Assembly (NCBI GenBank): GCA_903885595.1
Contig: CAISJJ010000416.1
Span: 1 to 44,979 of the forward strand
DNA: 44,979 bases
DNA from: an uncultured Bacteroidales bacterium
GTDB lineage: Bacteria; Bacteroidota; Bacteroidia; Bacteroidales; FEN-979
Direction of reading: 5' to 3'
Of this stretch, positions 1 through 9,300 are shown piece after piece (within the stretch, counting starts at the first letter, position 1; each line of letters opens with the position of its first letter). The notes under the pieces were generated by a model. The model saw only the letters and a list, made by a program, of their open reading frames with translations. It was not told the origin of the DNA and did not search any database. A program made the position numbers and the translations under genes.

Positions 1-39
1 AGTACCATTATTCAGTATCATCCGAGGGGGTGAAAGATG

Positions 40-187
40 GCAAGTTAGCAAGTTGGTAAGTTGGCAAGTTAGCAAGTTGGCAAGTTGGGAAGTTGGGAGG
101 TTTAATTGCTGTGAAAGTAAAAACTGGCAGTCTGGCAAATGTTTGATCAACTTGCCAACTTGCCAGCTTACCAGCTTGCCAGCTTAT
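40..187. repeat. Two facing arrays of 8-nt tandem repeats
   Basis: Positions 40-103 hold about eight units of a gcaagttg-type octamer (variants gcaagtta, gtaagttg, ggaagttg). Positions 148-187 hold five units of the complementary type (caacttgc, cagcttgc, cagcttac). The two arrays are imperfect inverted repeats around a 44-bp spacer and could form a long hairpin. The right arm touches the stop codon of the SDR gene, so the structure could end its transcript; that role is inferred. Nothing else is seen in positions 1-183. Confidence 0.85.
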
Positions 188-978
188 TTAATTGGTGAAT
201 TCGGTTCTTTGGCCATGTGGTTGTATACCATTTTATCCATGAATTTCGGGAAGAATTTATTCAGCAGAACCGTCATTTTTCCCTGTGTTGTGAGTACCAG
301 GCGTTCTTTTTTCCTTTCCACAGCCCGAATGATATGGATGGCTACCTGCTCAGCGGTCATCAATTTACTTTCATCGAGCGGGGTTTCACCCTGGGCGGTC
401 CCATCTTTCGACAACGCTACTTTCCGGATATTTGAGGCTGTGAACCCAGGGCAGGCAATCAGGACATGCAATCCTTTTTTCATATTTTCAATCCGAATAA
501 CCTCAAGAAGTCCCTGCATAGCAAATTTGGAGGCGGAATAGCCAGTTCGCCCGGGAAGACCTTTATATCCTGCAATTGAAGATACTCCAACGACCGATCC
601 TTTTGATGCCAGCAAGTACGGTAGTGCAAATTTTGTACAATACACCGTTCCCCAAAAGTTGGTATCCATGAGCTGGCGTATTACATCCAGCCCGACTTCA
701 CTAAACAAAGCCCGCATGGAAATACCGGCATTGTTGATCAGGATATCAATGCGATTAAATTTTTCAATAGCACTTGAAATCAATAACTTGCATTCATTTT
801 CCTGTGTAACATCTGTCTTAAGAACAAGTATATCAGAGGTAATCTGATACAATTTTGGATCCGTTATACCTGAACGTGAGGCTAAAACAATTTTCGCTCC
901 ACGCCGGGCGAATTCAAAAGCCAAGGCCTTCCCTATCCCGGACGAGGCGCCAGTTATGATGACTACTTTATCTTTCAT
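184..978 (-). CDS. SDR family NAD(P)-dependent oxidoreductase
   Basis: This is a classical short-chain dehydrogenase/reductase of about 264 residues. The start is placed at the ATG at 978, which gives MKDKVVIITGASSGIG; the upstream in-frame extension is low-complexity repeat sequence and is unlikely to be translated. The cofactor motif TGASSGIG lies at the N-terminus, NNAG (in LINNAGIS) follows near residue 88, then the catalytic Ser in GVSSIAG and YSASK with Tyr and Lys. The C-terminal tail has HIIRAVERKKERLVLTT, common in DHRS7-like SDRs. The substrate cannot be read from sequence. It is divergent from the aminotransferase gene across a short gap that contains an 8-nt repeat array. A second, unrelated-looking SDR lies at 34503-35345. 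Confidence 0.9.
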   Translation of the reverse strand: MKDKVVIITGASSGIGKALAFEFARRGAKIVLASRSGITDPKLYQITSDILVLKTDVTQENECKLLISSAIEKFNRIDILINNAGISMRALFSEVGLDVIRQLMDTNFWGTVYCTKFALPYLLASKGSVVGVSSIAGYKGLPGRTGYSASKFAMQGLLEVIRIENMKKGLHVLIACPGFTASNIRKVALSKDGTAQGETPLDESKLMTAEQVAIHIIRAVERKKERLVLTTQGKMTVLLNKFFPKFMDKMVYNHMAKEPNSPIK

Positions 979-1018
979 TAATTTGTGAATTTGAAGATTG
1001 AGGATTTGAAGATTTCCA
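979..1018. repeat. 8-nt tandem repeat array (gatttgaa type)
   Basis: Degenerate octamers (gaatttga, agattgag, gatttgaa, gatttcca) fill the space directly upstream of the SDR start. The same word recurs as a cleaner array at 34382-34421, upstream of another minus-strand gene. Confidence 0.6.
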
Positions 1019-1024
1019 GGCAAA

Positions 1025-1056
1025 TTTAGTTATTCCACCTTGATTTTATATCTTTG
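1025..1056 (+). promoter_or_regulatory. Putative Bacteroidota promoter for the aminotransferase
   Basis: A TATCTTTG box at 1049-1056 fits TAnnTTTG, with a TTTA element about 20 bp upstream near 1025. It lies 25 bp from the ATG at 1082. Family consensus is established; use here is inferred. Confidence 0.45.
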
Positions 1057-1081
1057 ATGGCATTTGTAATCAGATCAAGAG

Positions 1082-2269
1082 ATGACAGAACGTGAATTAT
1101 TTTTCAAGTACCTTGGCTTACCCTCCGTCAATCCGATGGGTATTGATATTGTTAAAGCTGAAGGAATTTACCTCTATTCCAGGTCAGGAGAGCGATATCT
1201 TGATCTGGTTTCGGGGATAGCCGTTAGTAACACAGGTCACCGCCACCCAAAGGTGCTTGATGCGATCAGGGACCAGCTTGATAAATATCTGCATCTGAAT
1301 GTATACGGCGAATTTATTCAATCTCCACAGGTACACCTGGCTGAACGGCTGGCAGGTTTATTGCCTGAAAAACTGAATTCGGTTTATTTTGTCAATTCAG
1401 GCAGCGAAGCCATAGAAGGGGCTTTGAAACTGGCCAAACGATTCACAGGCCGAACAGAGATTATTTCCTTTATTGATTCTTATCACGGCAGCACACACGG
1501 AAGTCTGAGCATACTGGGGAACGAAACATTGAAAAATTCATTCAGGCCACTGCTTCCGGATGTCACCCTGGCCGAGTTCAACAATTATTGTCACCTCGAA
1601 AAAATATCCTCCCGAACTGCCTGCGTTGTCATCGAAATCATACAGGCCGAAGCAGGGATCGTACCGGTGGAAGAGTATTTCCTGCTTCAGTTAAAAAGGA
1701 GATGCGCCCGCAATGGTGTAATAATCATCGTAGATGATGTGCAAATGGGAATGGGCCGGACTGGGAAATTATTCAGTTTTGAACATTACGATTTCGTACC
1801 AGATATTCTTGTCCTAGCCAAGGCATTGGGCGCGGGAATGCCACTTGGAGCTTTTATTGCACCCAGGAAAATGATGGATACGCTCGCGTACAATCCCGAA
1901 TTAGGACATATAACAACTTTTGGTGGTCACCCGGTTAGCTGTGCTGCAGCGTTAGCAGGGCTTGAGGTGCTTTTATCAGACGGGCTAATTCAGAAAGCTG
2001 AAGAGAAGGGTAAAAAATTCACAGAGAAACTATCGGGACATCCGGCCATTGCGGAGATCCGCCATGCGGGCCTGGCACTCGGTGTTGATCTGGTTCATCC
2101 TGAAAAGAGAGGCAAACTTATGGAAGCTGCCATAAAACAGGGTCTCATCATTGACTGGTATCTCTTTAAACCTGCTACATTCCGCATAGCTCCACCTCTG
2201 ACGATCACAGAGGAGGAAATTGAACTGGCTTGCGGGAAACTTCTTGGTGCGCTGGATATGGTCATTTGA
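1082..2269 (+). CDS. Class III PLP-dependent aminotransferase
   Basis: This 395-residue protein is a fold-type I aminotransferase of the acetylornithine/ornithine/4-aminobutyrate group. Visible marks are the phosphate-binding NSGSEAIEGALKLAKR, the cofactor Asp at 218 in IVDDVQMGMGRTG (usually DEVQTG, here DD), and the Schiff-base Lys at 247 in LAKALGAGMPLGA. The TTFGGHPVSCAAALAGLEVL segment is also typical. It transfers an amino group between an omega-amino donor and a 2-oxoacid in the cytoplasm; the donor cannot be decided. No other arginine or lysine pathway gene is adjacent, so argD is not assigned. The stop codon overlaps the first of two direct repeats. A TAnnTTTG promoter sits just upstream. 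Confidence 0.9.
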   Translation: MTERELFFKYLGLPSVNPMGIDIVKAEGIYLYSRSGERYLDLVSGIAVSNTGHRHPKVLDAIRDQLDKYLHLNVYGEFIQSPQVHLAERLAGLLPEKLNSVYFVNSGSEAIEGALKLAKRFTGRTEIISFIDSYHGSTHGSLSILGNETLKNSFRPLLPDVTLAEFNNYCHLEKISSRTACVVIEIIQAEAGIVPVEEYFLLQLKRRCARNGVIIIVDDVQMGMGRTGKLFSFEHYDFVPDILVLAKALGAGMPLGAFIAPRKMMDTLAYNPELGHITTFGGHPVSCAAALAGLEVLLSDGLIQKAEEKGKKFTEKLSGHPAIAEIRHAGLALGVDLVHPEKRGKLMEAAIKQGLIIDWYLFKPATFRIAPPLTITEEEIELACGKLLGALDMVI

Positions 2270-2358
2270 ATATCGAATATTGATCAACGAGTTTTGAAGT
2301 AAGAAGTCTATAAACAAAATGAATATCGAATATTGATCAACGATTTTTAAAGTAAGAA
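2267..2358. repeat. Two 39-bp direct repeats built of 7-nt units
   Basis: Copy 1 spans 2267-2305 and copy 2 spans 2320-2358, offset by 53 bp. The first 24 bases (tgaatatcgaatattgatca plus acga) are identical and the rest differs slightly. Internally the unit is heptameric: gaatatc, gaatatt, gatcaac. The first copy begins on the stop codon of the aminotransferase gene. Confidence 0.9.
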
Positions 2359-2429
2359 CGGGGCAATAGGCGAAGAAACAATTGAGTAGCTGAAGTTTCA
2401 TCCTGTAAGAAATCAAAAAAACCTGGGGC

Positions 2430-3134
2430 ATGGCGGTTTATTTATTACCATATGAGCCAGTGTTTCCGCCAGTTGATGAGGCGGAAGCTGACGGATTGGT
2501 CGCTATTGGTGGGGACTTGTCGGAGGAACGGTTAATTCAGGCTTATGCACATGGCATTTTTCCATGGTTCAGTGAGGACAAGGATGTTTACTGGTATTCT
2601 CCCGATCCCAGGATGGTTTTATTTCCTGACAGGTTTATCATTGCTGACTCATTGAGAAGGACCATCAGAAGTGATAAATTCACAGTCAGATTCGATACGG
2701 TTTTCGACCAGGTTATAAAGGGTTGTGCCGCAGCGCCGAGGCCGGGCCAGGAAGGCACCTGGATCAGTGAGGATTTCATAGTGGCTTACATTGCCTTGCA
2801 TGCACAGGGATTCGCCCATTCAGTAGAGGTGTTTTACAAGGACGAATTGGTTGGTGGTCTATATGGAGTATCTCTTGGCGCTGCTTTTTTTGGTGAAAGC
2901 ATGTTTTTCCTGATGAACAACACATCGAAAGTGGCATTTCATGCCCTGGTTGAACACTGCCGGCAAAATGGGTTCCGATTTATTGACTGCCAGGTGGAAA
3001 CATCTCACCTGCTGGGTCTTGGAGCATCGCTCATCGCGCGGAAAGATTATCTTACCCTCCTGCAAGAATCATTACAGATGCCGACATTCAAAGGACTATG
3101 GTTTAATTATCTCGACACGCGGCATACCCATTGA
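2430..3134 (+). CDS. aat: Leucyl/phenylalanyl-tRNA-protein transferase
   Basis: The 234-residue protein is full length for the family. It transfers Leu or Phe from aminoacyl-tRNA to the N-terminus of proteins that start with Arg or Lys, marking them for ClpAP/ClpS degradation (bacterial N-end rule). Signature segments are FPPVDEAEADGLVAIGGDL near residue 12, AYAHGIFPWF at about 39, WYSPDPRMVL at about 53, and GGLYGVSLGAAFFGESMFF followed by FIDCQVETSHLLGLGA in the catalytic half. The start is the first ATG, 160 bp after the aminotransferase; the gap holds the direct repeats. The gene is convergent with the C1B peptidase gene. Confidence 0.95.
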   Translation: MAVYLLPYEPVFPPVDEAEADGLVAIGGDLSEERLIQAYAHGIFPWFSEDKDVYWYSPDPRMVLFPDRFIIADSLRRTIRSDKFTVRFDTVFDQVIKGCAAAPRPGQEGTWISEDFIVAYIALHAQGFAHSVEVFYKDELVGGLYGVSLGAAFFGESMFFLMNNTSKVAFHALVEHCRQNGFRFIDCQVETSHLLGLGASLIARKDYLTLLQESLQMPTFKGLWFNYLDTRHTH

Positions 3135-3220
3135 ACCCTTAGCCAATTACGACAAGTTGATTACAAAGTAATGGGAGCGAGTGACAGTGATATCGATATT
3201 GGCTTTTCAGAGGGACATCG

Positions 3221-4429
3221 TTAATTGATCCCGAGTTTTTTTCTGATCTCCCTGGGGATTGCATTTTTATGAACCATAATGTCCATGGTTTTCAACCTGA
3301 CATAAGGCTCTGATGCGTAAAAATATCCCTTGTAGGGACTTCCTTCGGTGCCCCATGAATTCTTGATCAAATAGTATTTGGTCCCATTCTGATCTCTTGC
3401 AATTCCGGTGAGATGCATGCCATGATCATCTGTGGTTTGATAGTTATCAAATTCAACCTGGCGCATCTCCTGGGTGATCTTCTTTTCAGGATTTGGTTTA
3501 TCAAATTTAAAGAGCAGTTTATCTTTATCGGCATCCGACATTTTTGACCATTTCCCGCTTTCCATTCCAGCTATCTCAGGGGCGTTTTTATCAGGCACAA
3601 CAGCAACACCGCTTTTCCATGCAAATCCCTTTTCGCTAACATCGGCGCCCCAAACAACAGTATATCCCTCGTTGATTGAATTGTCGATCACTTCAATCAG
3701 TTCGTCAACAGGAAGGTTATACACTTCACCCATTTCCCAGTTGTCAGGAATTTCGATGATAAACTTCGAGTAGAAGGGATGATGGGTGTATGAACTAAGT
3801 TCGACATAATCATCAGGGTTAAGCCCCATCATATCACTGAAAGATTTTGCAGAGTATTCCTTACCTTTATAATTGAATTTTTCAGGAATCTTACCCAGGT
3901 AAGCATCCAATAATCCATTAAAACCCTGATGCCACACAGGAGTGAGTTTTTTATTCGGGTTCTTGACAACTGCATCAACATTCGCGTTCAGGACCGCATC
4001 CATTTCTCCATGTACCGGATTTGCCTCTCCGATCGTCATGCCTGAATAAGCCTCTTCAGGGACCATGCCATATTTTTTTAAAACGCTGGTAACGTCATGT
4101 GCTGCCCCGCCCCCACCGAAGTTGTGCTTACCGTTGAACCTGATATACAAAATGGCTTTATCAGAGTAGGCATTGCGAACACAATACATTTCCGAGAGAT
4201 CAAATGTATCCTTGCCGTTACGCAGAAGCTCTGATTCCAGAAACGAAATAGCTGAATAGCTCCAGCAGGTACCTGAGCGGTATTGGTTTTTAACAGATGT
4301 AGCCGGAAGTTGTTTTACAACAGTAAAAACATATCCTGAATCAGATTTTTTCTCTTTATCCTGGGCAAACCCTTCAGAAATAATGGCCAGGAAAAAAAAT
4401 GCCAGCATGATTGTGTTAATTTTCTTCAT
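3221..4429 (-). CDS. Exported C1B-family cysteine peptidase (aminopeptidase C / bleomycin hydrolase type)
   Basis: This 402-residue papain-fold peptidase belongs to the PepC/bleomycin hydrolase group. The N-terminus MKKINTIMLAFFFLAI...FAQ is a Sec signal, so unlike the classic cytoplasmic PepC it is predicted to act in the periplasm or outside the cell. The catalytic Cys55 is in RSGTCWSYSA, His339 in DDHGMHLTGI and Asn357 in LIKNSWGTEG. The rest agrees with the family, including the ELSSYTHHPFY and VVWGADVSEKGFAW segments near the active site. It is transcribed alone, facing aat. A candidate TAnnTTTG promoter lies about 130 bp upstream. Its natural substrates are unknown. Confidence 0.92.
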   Translation of the reverse strand: MKKINTIMLAFFFLAIISEGFAQDKEKKSDSGYVFTVVKQLPATSVKNQYRSGTCWSYSAISFLESELLRNGKDTFDLSEMYCVRNAYSDKAILYIRFNGKHNFGGGGAAHDVTSVLKKYGMVPEEAYSGMTIGEANPVHGEMDAVLNANVDAVVKNPNKKLTPVWHQGFNGLLDAYLGKIPEKFNYKGKEYSAKSFSDMMGLNPDDYVELSSYTHHPFYSKFIIEIPDNWEMGEVYNLPVDELIEVIDNSINEGYTVVWGADVSEKGFAWKSGVAVVPDKNAPEIAGMESGKWSKMSDADKDKLLFKFDKPNPEKKITQEMRQVEFDNYQTTDDHGMHLTGIARDQNGTKYYLIKNSWGTEGSPYKGYFYASEPYVRLKTMDIMVHKNAIPREIRKKLGIN

Positions 4430-4558
4430 TGGTTGAATATTTATTTAGATTGAAAATTTGATGGAATGGAACCGGCATGTGGTATAACGTAAAAAATGAA
4501 ACCTGGAAGCGTGTTGCCGGAGGGTTGAACATCGGTAAAGGTACATTATAGAATCGTC

Positions 4559-4589
4559 CAAATTTAATGAGTTACGCCGGAAGTAACAA
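4559..4589 (-). promoter_or_regulatory. Putative promoter for the C1B peptidase
   Basis: On the minus strand TAAATTTG (4566 to 4559) matches TAnnTTTG, with TTG at 4589-4587 separated by 20 bp. This implies a 5' untranslated region of about 120 nt. The remainder of 4430-4705 shows no gene. Confidence 0.4.
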
Positions 4590-4705
4590 GAAATTTCTTT
4601 GACCCGGGTGAATTTGATGATGAAGTAAGAACTTGACAAGATTATTCGTTAATGAGCCTGGATCGTTATCAAGTTTGAAAGTATTTTGGGGATGAAATTA
4701 CATTT

Positions 4706-5677
4706 TTAGTCGAATGGGTGTGGTTGACTGAAGTCGGGACGGTAGAATTCACTGCTTTCGAATTCCTGGATCCAGCCATTGAACATTCCAAGTTTTTCCA
4801 ATTCCTTAACGACCTGACGGTACTCTGATTTGGATATCCCACGCTGGAGCATTGAATGTTTTTCGACCTGTTCTGTCGGATAATATTGTGCCATCAGCGA
4901 AATATGCAACCGCGGTGAAATCTCTTCTGCCAGGAACCTCAACACGCCAAGGCTATTTGAAACATGGCCGGGCAACACAAGGTGCCGGACAATTATTCCT
5001 GATTCAGCTGTTAAATCGTCACCTTTAATTAATGCTGCCCCTTTCTGACGATACATTTCCCGGACGGCAGCAGCAGCTATAACAGGGTAATCGCGGGCGC
5101 CGGAGTAATCCCAGGCCAGGTCGGGGTCTGAATATTTGAAATCGGGAAGGTAAACATCAATGATGCCTTCAAGGGTACGAAGGGTTTCGGCTTTATCATA
5201 TCCATTTGAGTTGTATACCCATACTGGTTTATAACCCAGTGAATGCACAATGTCAATTATCACTTTCATTTGAGGGATGAAATGAGACGGAGATACAAAA
5301 CCAACCCGATTGATTCCCTGGTCGAGCATCGCGGTGATACGCGAGATCACTTCTTCGAGATCCATCCTGTAGTTAGTCCGGATGATCTGGTTGACACTGA
5401 TCTGGTGATTCTGACAATAAATACACTGAAGGTTGCAATTGGTAAAAAAAATATTACAAATGCCTTTTGAACCACTGATAGCGGGTTCCTCACCCCGATG
5501 GATGCAGATAGAGGCTATGCTGAAGGAGTCATCACTTTTACAATATCCACTCTTCCCCTGAAGCCTGTTGACTTGACAACTTCGCGGGCACAAGGTGCAA
5601 TTTTCAAGTTCTTTTAATGGACTTTTAAAGGCATCAAAAATCAAGGCAGAGGAAGGTTTTTTCGTTATTTTTGGCAA
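4706..5677 (-). CDS. Radical SAM protein, PflA/PflX-like
   Basis: This is a radical S-adenosylmethionine enzyme resembling the pyruvate formate-lyase-activating-enzyme-like proteins (PflX group). The N-terminal part has ENCTLCPRSCQVNR and GYCKSD cysteines, then HRGEEPAISGSKG, then the cluster-binding CNLQCIYC (CX3CX2C). The open frame extends to 5830 but that part overlaps the divergent HAD gene and has no family similarity. No ATG is available near the expected start. TTG at 5677 leaves about 28 residues before the first conserved Cys, as in relatives, so it is preferred; TTG at 5641 is an alternative. The function is probably activation or modification of an unknown partner; no partner gene is adjacent. 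Confidence 0.82.
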   Translation of the reverse strand: MPKITKKPSSALIFDAFKSPLKELENCTLCPRSCQVNRLQGKSGYCKSDDSFSIASICIHRGEEPAISGSKGICNIFFTNCNLQCIYCQNHQISVNQIIRTNYRMDLEEVISRITAMLDQGINRVGFVSPSHFIPQMKVIIDIVHSLGYKPVWVYNSNGYDKAETLRTLEGIIDVYLPDFKYSDPDLAWDYSGARDYPVIAAAAVREMYRQKGAALIKGDDLTAESGIIVRHLVLPGHVSNSLGVLRFLAEEISPRLHISLMAQYYPTEQVEKHSMLQRGISKSEYRQVVKELEKLGMFNGWIQEFESSEFYRPDFSQPHPFD

Positions 5678-5700
5678 ATAAAGTGCAAAACTACATATAA

Positions 5701-6351
5701 ATGATGATTGAATTGAAAAACTATACGCATATCCTCTGGGACTGGAATGGAACATTGCTTGACGATGCCTGGCTTTGTGTGGATGTGATGAATGGTATGT
5801 TGAAAGAGCGCGGACTGCCGCTGAGAACAATTGAACAGTACAAGGAATTATTTGATTTTCCGGTCAGGGATTATTATCTGAAGCTTGGTTTTGATTTTAA
5901 CAAGGAACCGTTCGATGATGTTGGCATGGAGTTTATTATCCGTTACAACAAGCGACATTCTGAAACAGCCCTGCACCCTGAGGTACATGAAGTACTTTCA
6001 ACTATCGCTGCACATGGTTTTGTCCAGTATATTTTATCGGCCAGGGAGCAAAACGAACTGATCTCAGAGACCAAGGCCCTGGGCGTTTTTGGTTACTTTG
6101 ACCTGATAAAAGGTCTTGACGATCATTATGCGCATGGGAAGACCGATGTTGGGCTGCTTTTAGTGAAAGAGATCGGAGCAGCTAAAGATAAAATGTTATT
6201 CATCGGCGATACCCGTCATGATGCTGAAGTTGCTGCAGAAATCGGCATCGATTGTTTTTTAATCCCGAACGGCCATCACAGTTCATCGCGTTTGCTGCTA
6301 CTTGGCGTACCCATGATCTCTTCTATAAAAGACTTAATTGAATTATTATGA
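5701..6351 (+). CDS. HAD superfamily hydrolase
   Basis: This 216-residue haloacid-dehalogenase-fold protein is a likely small-molecule phosphatase of the phosphoglycolate phosphatase type. Motif I is ILWDWNGTLLDD: the nucleophile Asp is present, but the second Asp of DxD is Asn, a variant I believe occurs in a known WDWNGT subgroup. Motif II Ser is in ILSARE, the Lys in HGKTD and motif IV in MLFIGDTRHDAEVAAEIG. A helical cap lies between motifs I and II. The stop overlaps the next gene by 4 nt (ATGA), so it is probably translationally coupled to the glycosidase and is the first gene of that operon. The substrate is unknown; a sugar phosphate would fit the context. Confidence 0.88.
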   Translation: MMIELKNYTHILWDWNGTLLDDAWLCVDVMNGMLKERGLPLRTIEQYKELFDFPVRDYYLKLGFDFNKEPFDDVGMEFIIRYNKRHSETALHPEVHEVLSTIAAHGFVQYILSAREQNELISETKALGVFGYFDLIKGLDDHYAHGKTDVGLLLVKEIGAAKDKMLFIGDTRHDAEVAAEIGIDCFLIPNGHHSSSRLLLLGVPMISSIKDLIELL

Positions 6352-9300
6352 TAACGCCACGCAAAACACTTGTATACTGCAGTATATTCTTTTTTTTATC
6401 CACTATAACGGAGGTATTTTCACAGGCTGGTAAAGGTCAGGACATGCGTATGCATTCCATTTCTCTTACCAGGAAAAAGGATGCGGTCGCAAAATCCAAC
6501 CTAAAACCACTTATTGGATTTGTGAATCTTACACCTTATGAAACGGCTGATCCGGAAATCCGGCAAGCCTACGAACAGGTAAAGTCCTTAAACGAATATA
6601 CCACTGAATTTTTAACTTTACAGGACTTTGTGAAGCAATCAAAAAAAAACGGAAGGTTTTCCGTTATCTGGATGCACCGGTCTGATACGACTCCTCTTTT
6701 AGCTGCAGAGACCAATGATAAGCTGGTTAAAGCCCTGAGGTTGTATGTTGAAAACGGAGGCAGGTTATTGCTCACACTGCAGGCTGCACATTATCTCAAT
6801 ATTCTTGGATTTGAGCCGCTGATGCTGCACGACAGCACCAAATCTTGTGTTGACGGTGGTTACGGGCGCCGTCTCGGATTTCACGCATTCAGGGAGCATC
6901 CCCTGTTTACGGGCTTGAATGGAGGAGCATACATAAACAGGCCTTCGGAAGATACAACAATCAGAATATCAGGTTTTTTCGGATTGAATGTGCCACAAAA
7001 AGGAAAGGTGATCGCGGTTGACTGGGATTACATCTTTTTGAGAGAGGATTCAAAACTGGTGCTTGAATATTCACCCGGTAAAGGGAAAGTAATTGCTGTG
7101 GGTGCCTATATGAATTTCAGTATTTCAAATACAAACAGGGCACATTTAGCTTTATTCACCCAAAATTGTTTTAAATATCTCCTGGGGCAGTTTAAAGATC
7201 AGCCGGAATTTTACTGGGATTATTCGATTTCCCATGTAACTACTTGTTTACCAGTCGCTGAATCAGACAGACCGCTGATGTATGTTCCGCCTTCGGTTAA
7301 CTGGGATGTACCTGCATCAGAAATTGATTTAAACAGGCGCTTTGCAACTTCGAATTTTTGGGATGTAGCTGGCGAGCGGTTGTTGACCATGGGTACAGAA
7401 AATGGGGGTATTGAGGAGGTGTGGGCACATCCATTCATGGCGATGCGTGATTATGAAGTCGGTATCAGGTTTGATTATAAGGATACTATTTTCTGGCTCA
7501 GCGGTGAACGACCGGAGATTGTGGTGAATCCTGCATTCTTTTCACGGCAATATAAATTTCCAAGGGCCTACCTCAGTGAAATGATCATAAATGACCCCAT
7601 CAATATAAATGGCGTGATTCACTATGAATACCGGGGAGTTTACCCTGCTGAACTGATCATCCGGTTCAAATCAAACCTGCGTTGGATGTGGCCCTATTCT
7701 GACCGGGTTACAGGTTCAATTTGTCATTCATGGGATTCCAACCTTGATGCCATTACAATTCAGGATCAGTCGGGCGACCTGAACCTGATGATCGGAGGAA
7801 CAAAAAAACCAGTTGTTCATCTTGCCGGTCAATATGATGGATTCACGGATACTAAGAAAGATAGTGTCAATAAAGGTATCCCAACTGAAAAGATCCAGGT
7901 GGCGGGTTTACTCTGCTACAAACTCGAAATGAATGACAACCTGGATGTGATTTTCAGCGCTTCCAGTGAAGGTTACAGCAGTACCTATACCCAATTTGAC
8001 AAAACGATCCATAATCCGGTCCGGGTTTTCGATAATGCGTTGCAACATTCCAGCGATATCCTCTCGAACAGCCTGTTGATTACAACGCCAGACAAGGATT
8101 TCAACATAGGGTACCGGTGGGCTTTACTGGCAGCCGACCGCTTTTTCGTCAACACACCAGGAATGGGAAAAGCCCTGGTAGCGGGCTACTCAACCACCCG
8201 TCATGGCTGGGATGGCGGCCATAAGGTGAACGGAAGGCCCGGTTATGGATGGTATTTTGGACGTGATGCTGAATGGAGCTGTTTTGCGTTACTTGACTAT
8301 GGCGACTTCGGAAAGGTCAAATCCCAGCTTGAATTTTTCAACAAATACCAGGATCTGAACGGAAAGATCTTCCATGAAGCCAGTACATCCGGATTACTGC
8401 ATTACGATGCTGCCGATGCCACCCCATTGTACATCGTGCTGGCTGGCAAGTACTTCCGTCACACCAATGATACAGCCTTTCTCAGAACAAGCTGGCCCCA
8501 TGTGAAGCGCGCCATTAATTTCTGCTTTTCGACCGATACTGACCAGGACCACCTGATCGAAAACACCAATGTAGGACATGGATGGGTGGAAGGAGGCGAA
8601 TTGTTCGGATCTCATTCCACCATTTACATGGCTGGTTCATGGGGCGCTGCTTTGACAGAGGCAGCCCATATGGCCGGGTTTATGAAAGACATTGAAGAAG
8701 AAAGCTACCGGCTCGACGTGAAAGAGCAGCAAAAAAGCATCAACAAGGATTTCTGGAATGCCAGCGGGCAATTTTTTGCCTATGGTAAAAACAAAGATGG
8801 ATCTTTCCGGACCGAACAAACCATACTTCCAACGGTTCCAATCTATTTCAGAATGACCGACCGTGAAAAAGCTTCCCTGGCCCTGAAAAATATTGCCGGC
8901 AACGCATTTACCACAAACTGGGGCGTACGAATCCTTCGTGAAGACAGTCCCTGGTTTAAACCAACCGGATACCATTACGGAAGTGTTTGGCCATTATTTA
9001 CCGGGTGGGCTTCTCTCGCTGAATACGCAACAGGGAATCCAATTCAGGGATTTTCGCATATCATGAACAACCTGAATGTGTACAAGAACTGGGGACTTGG
9101 GTTTGTCGAAGAGGTACTGAATGGCGCTGAATATCAACCATCGGGGGTATGTGCGCACCAGTGCTGGTCGGAAACAATGGTTTTGCAACCTGCCATTGAA
9201 GGAATGCTCGGCCTGGATATAAATGCACAGGAAAGAAAGATACTGCTTGCCCCGCAACTTCCACCTCAGTGGGATTCATTACATGTCGAACATATCAGGA

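Noticed and set aside
53..541. A 162-codon plus-strand frame starting inside the octamer array
   Set aside because: It is translated from repeat sequence and the antisense of the SDR gene, with no family similarity.
5678..5830. N-terminal extension of the radical SAM frame to the ATG at 5830
   Set aside because: It lies antisense to the start of the HAD gene and the residues have no resemblance to radical SAM proteins.
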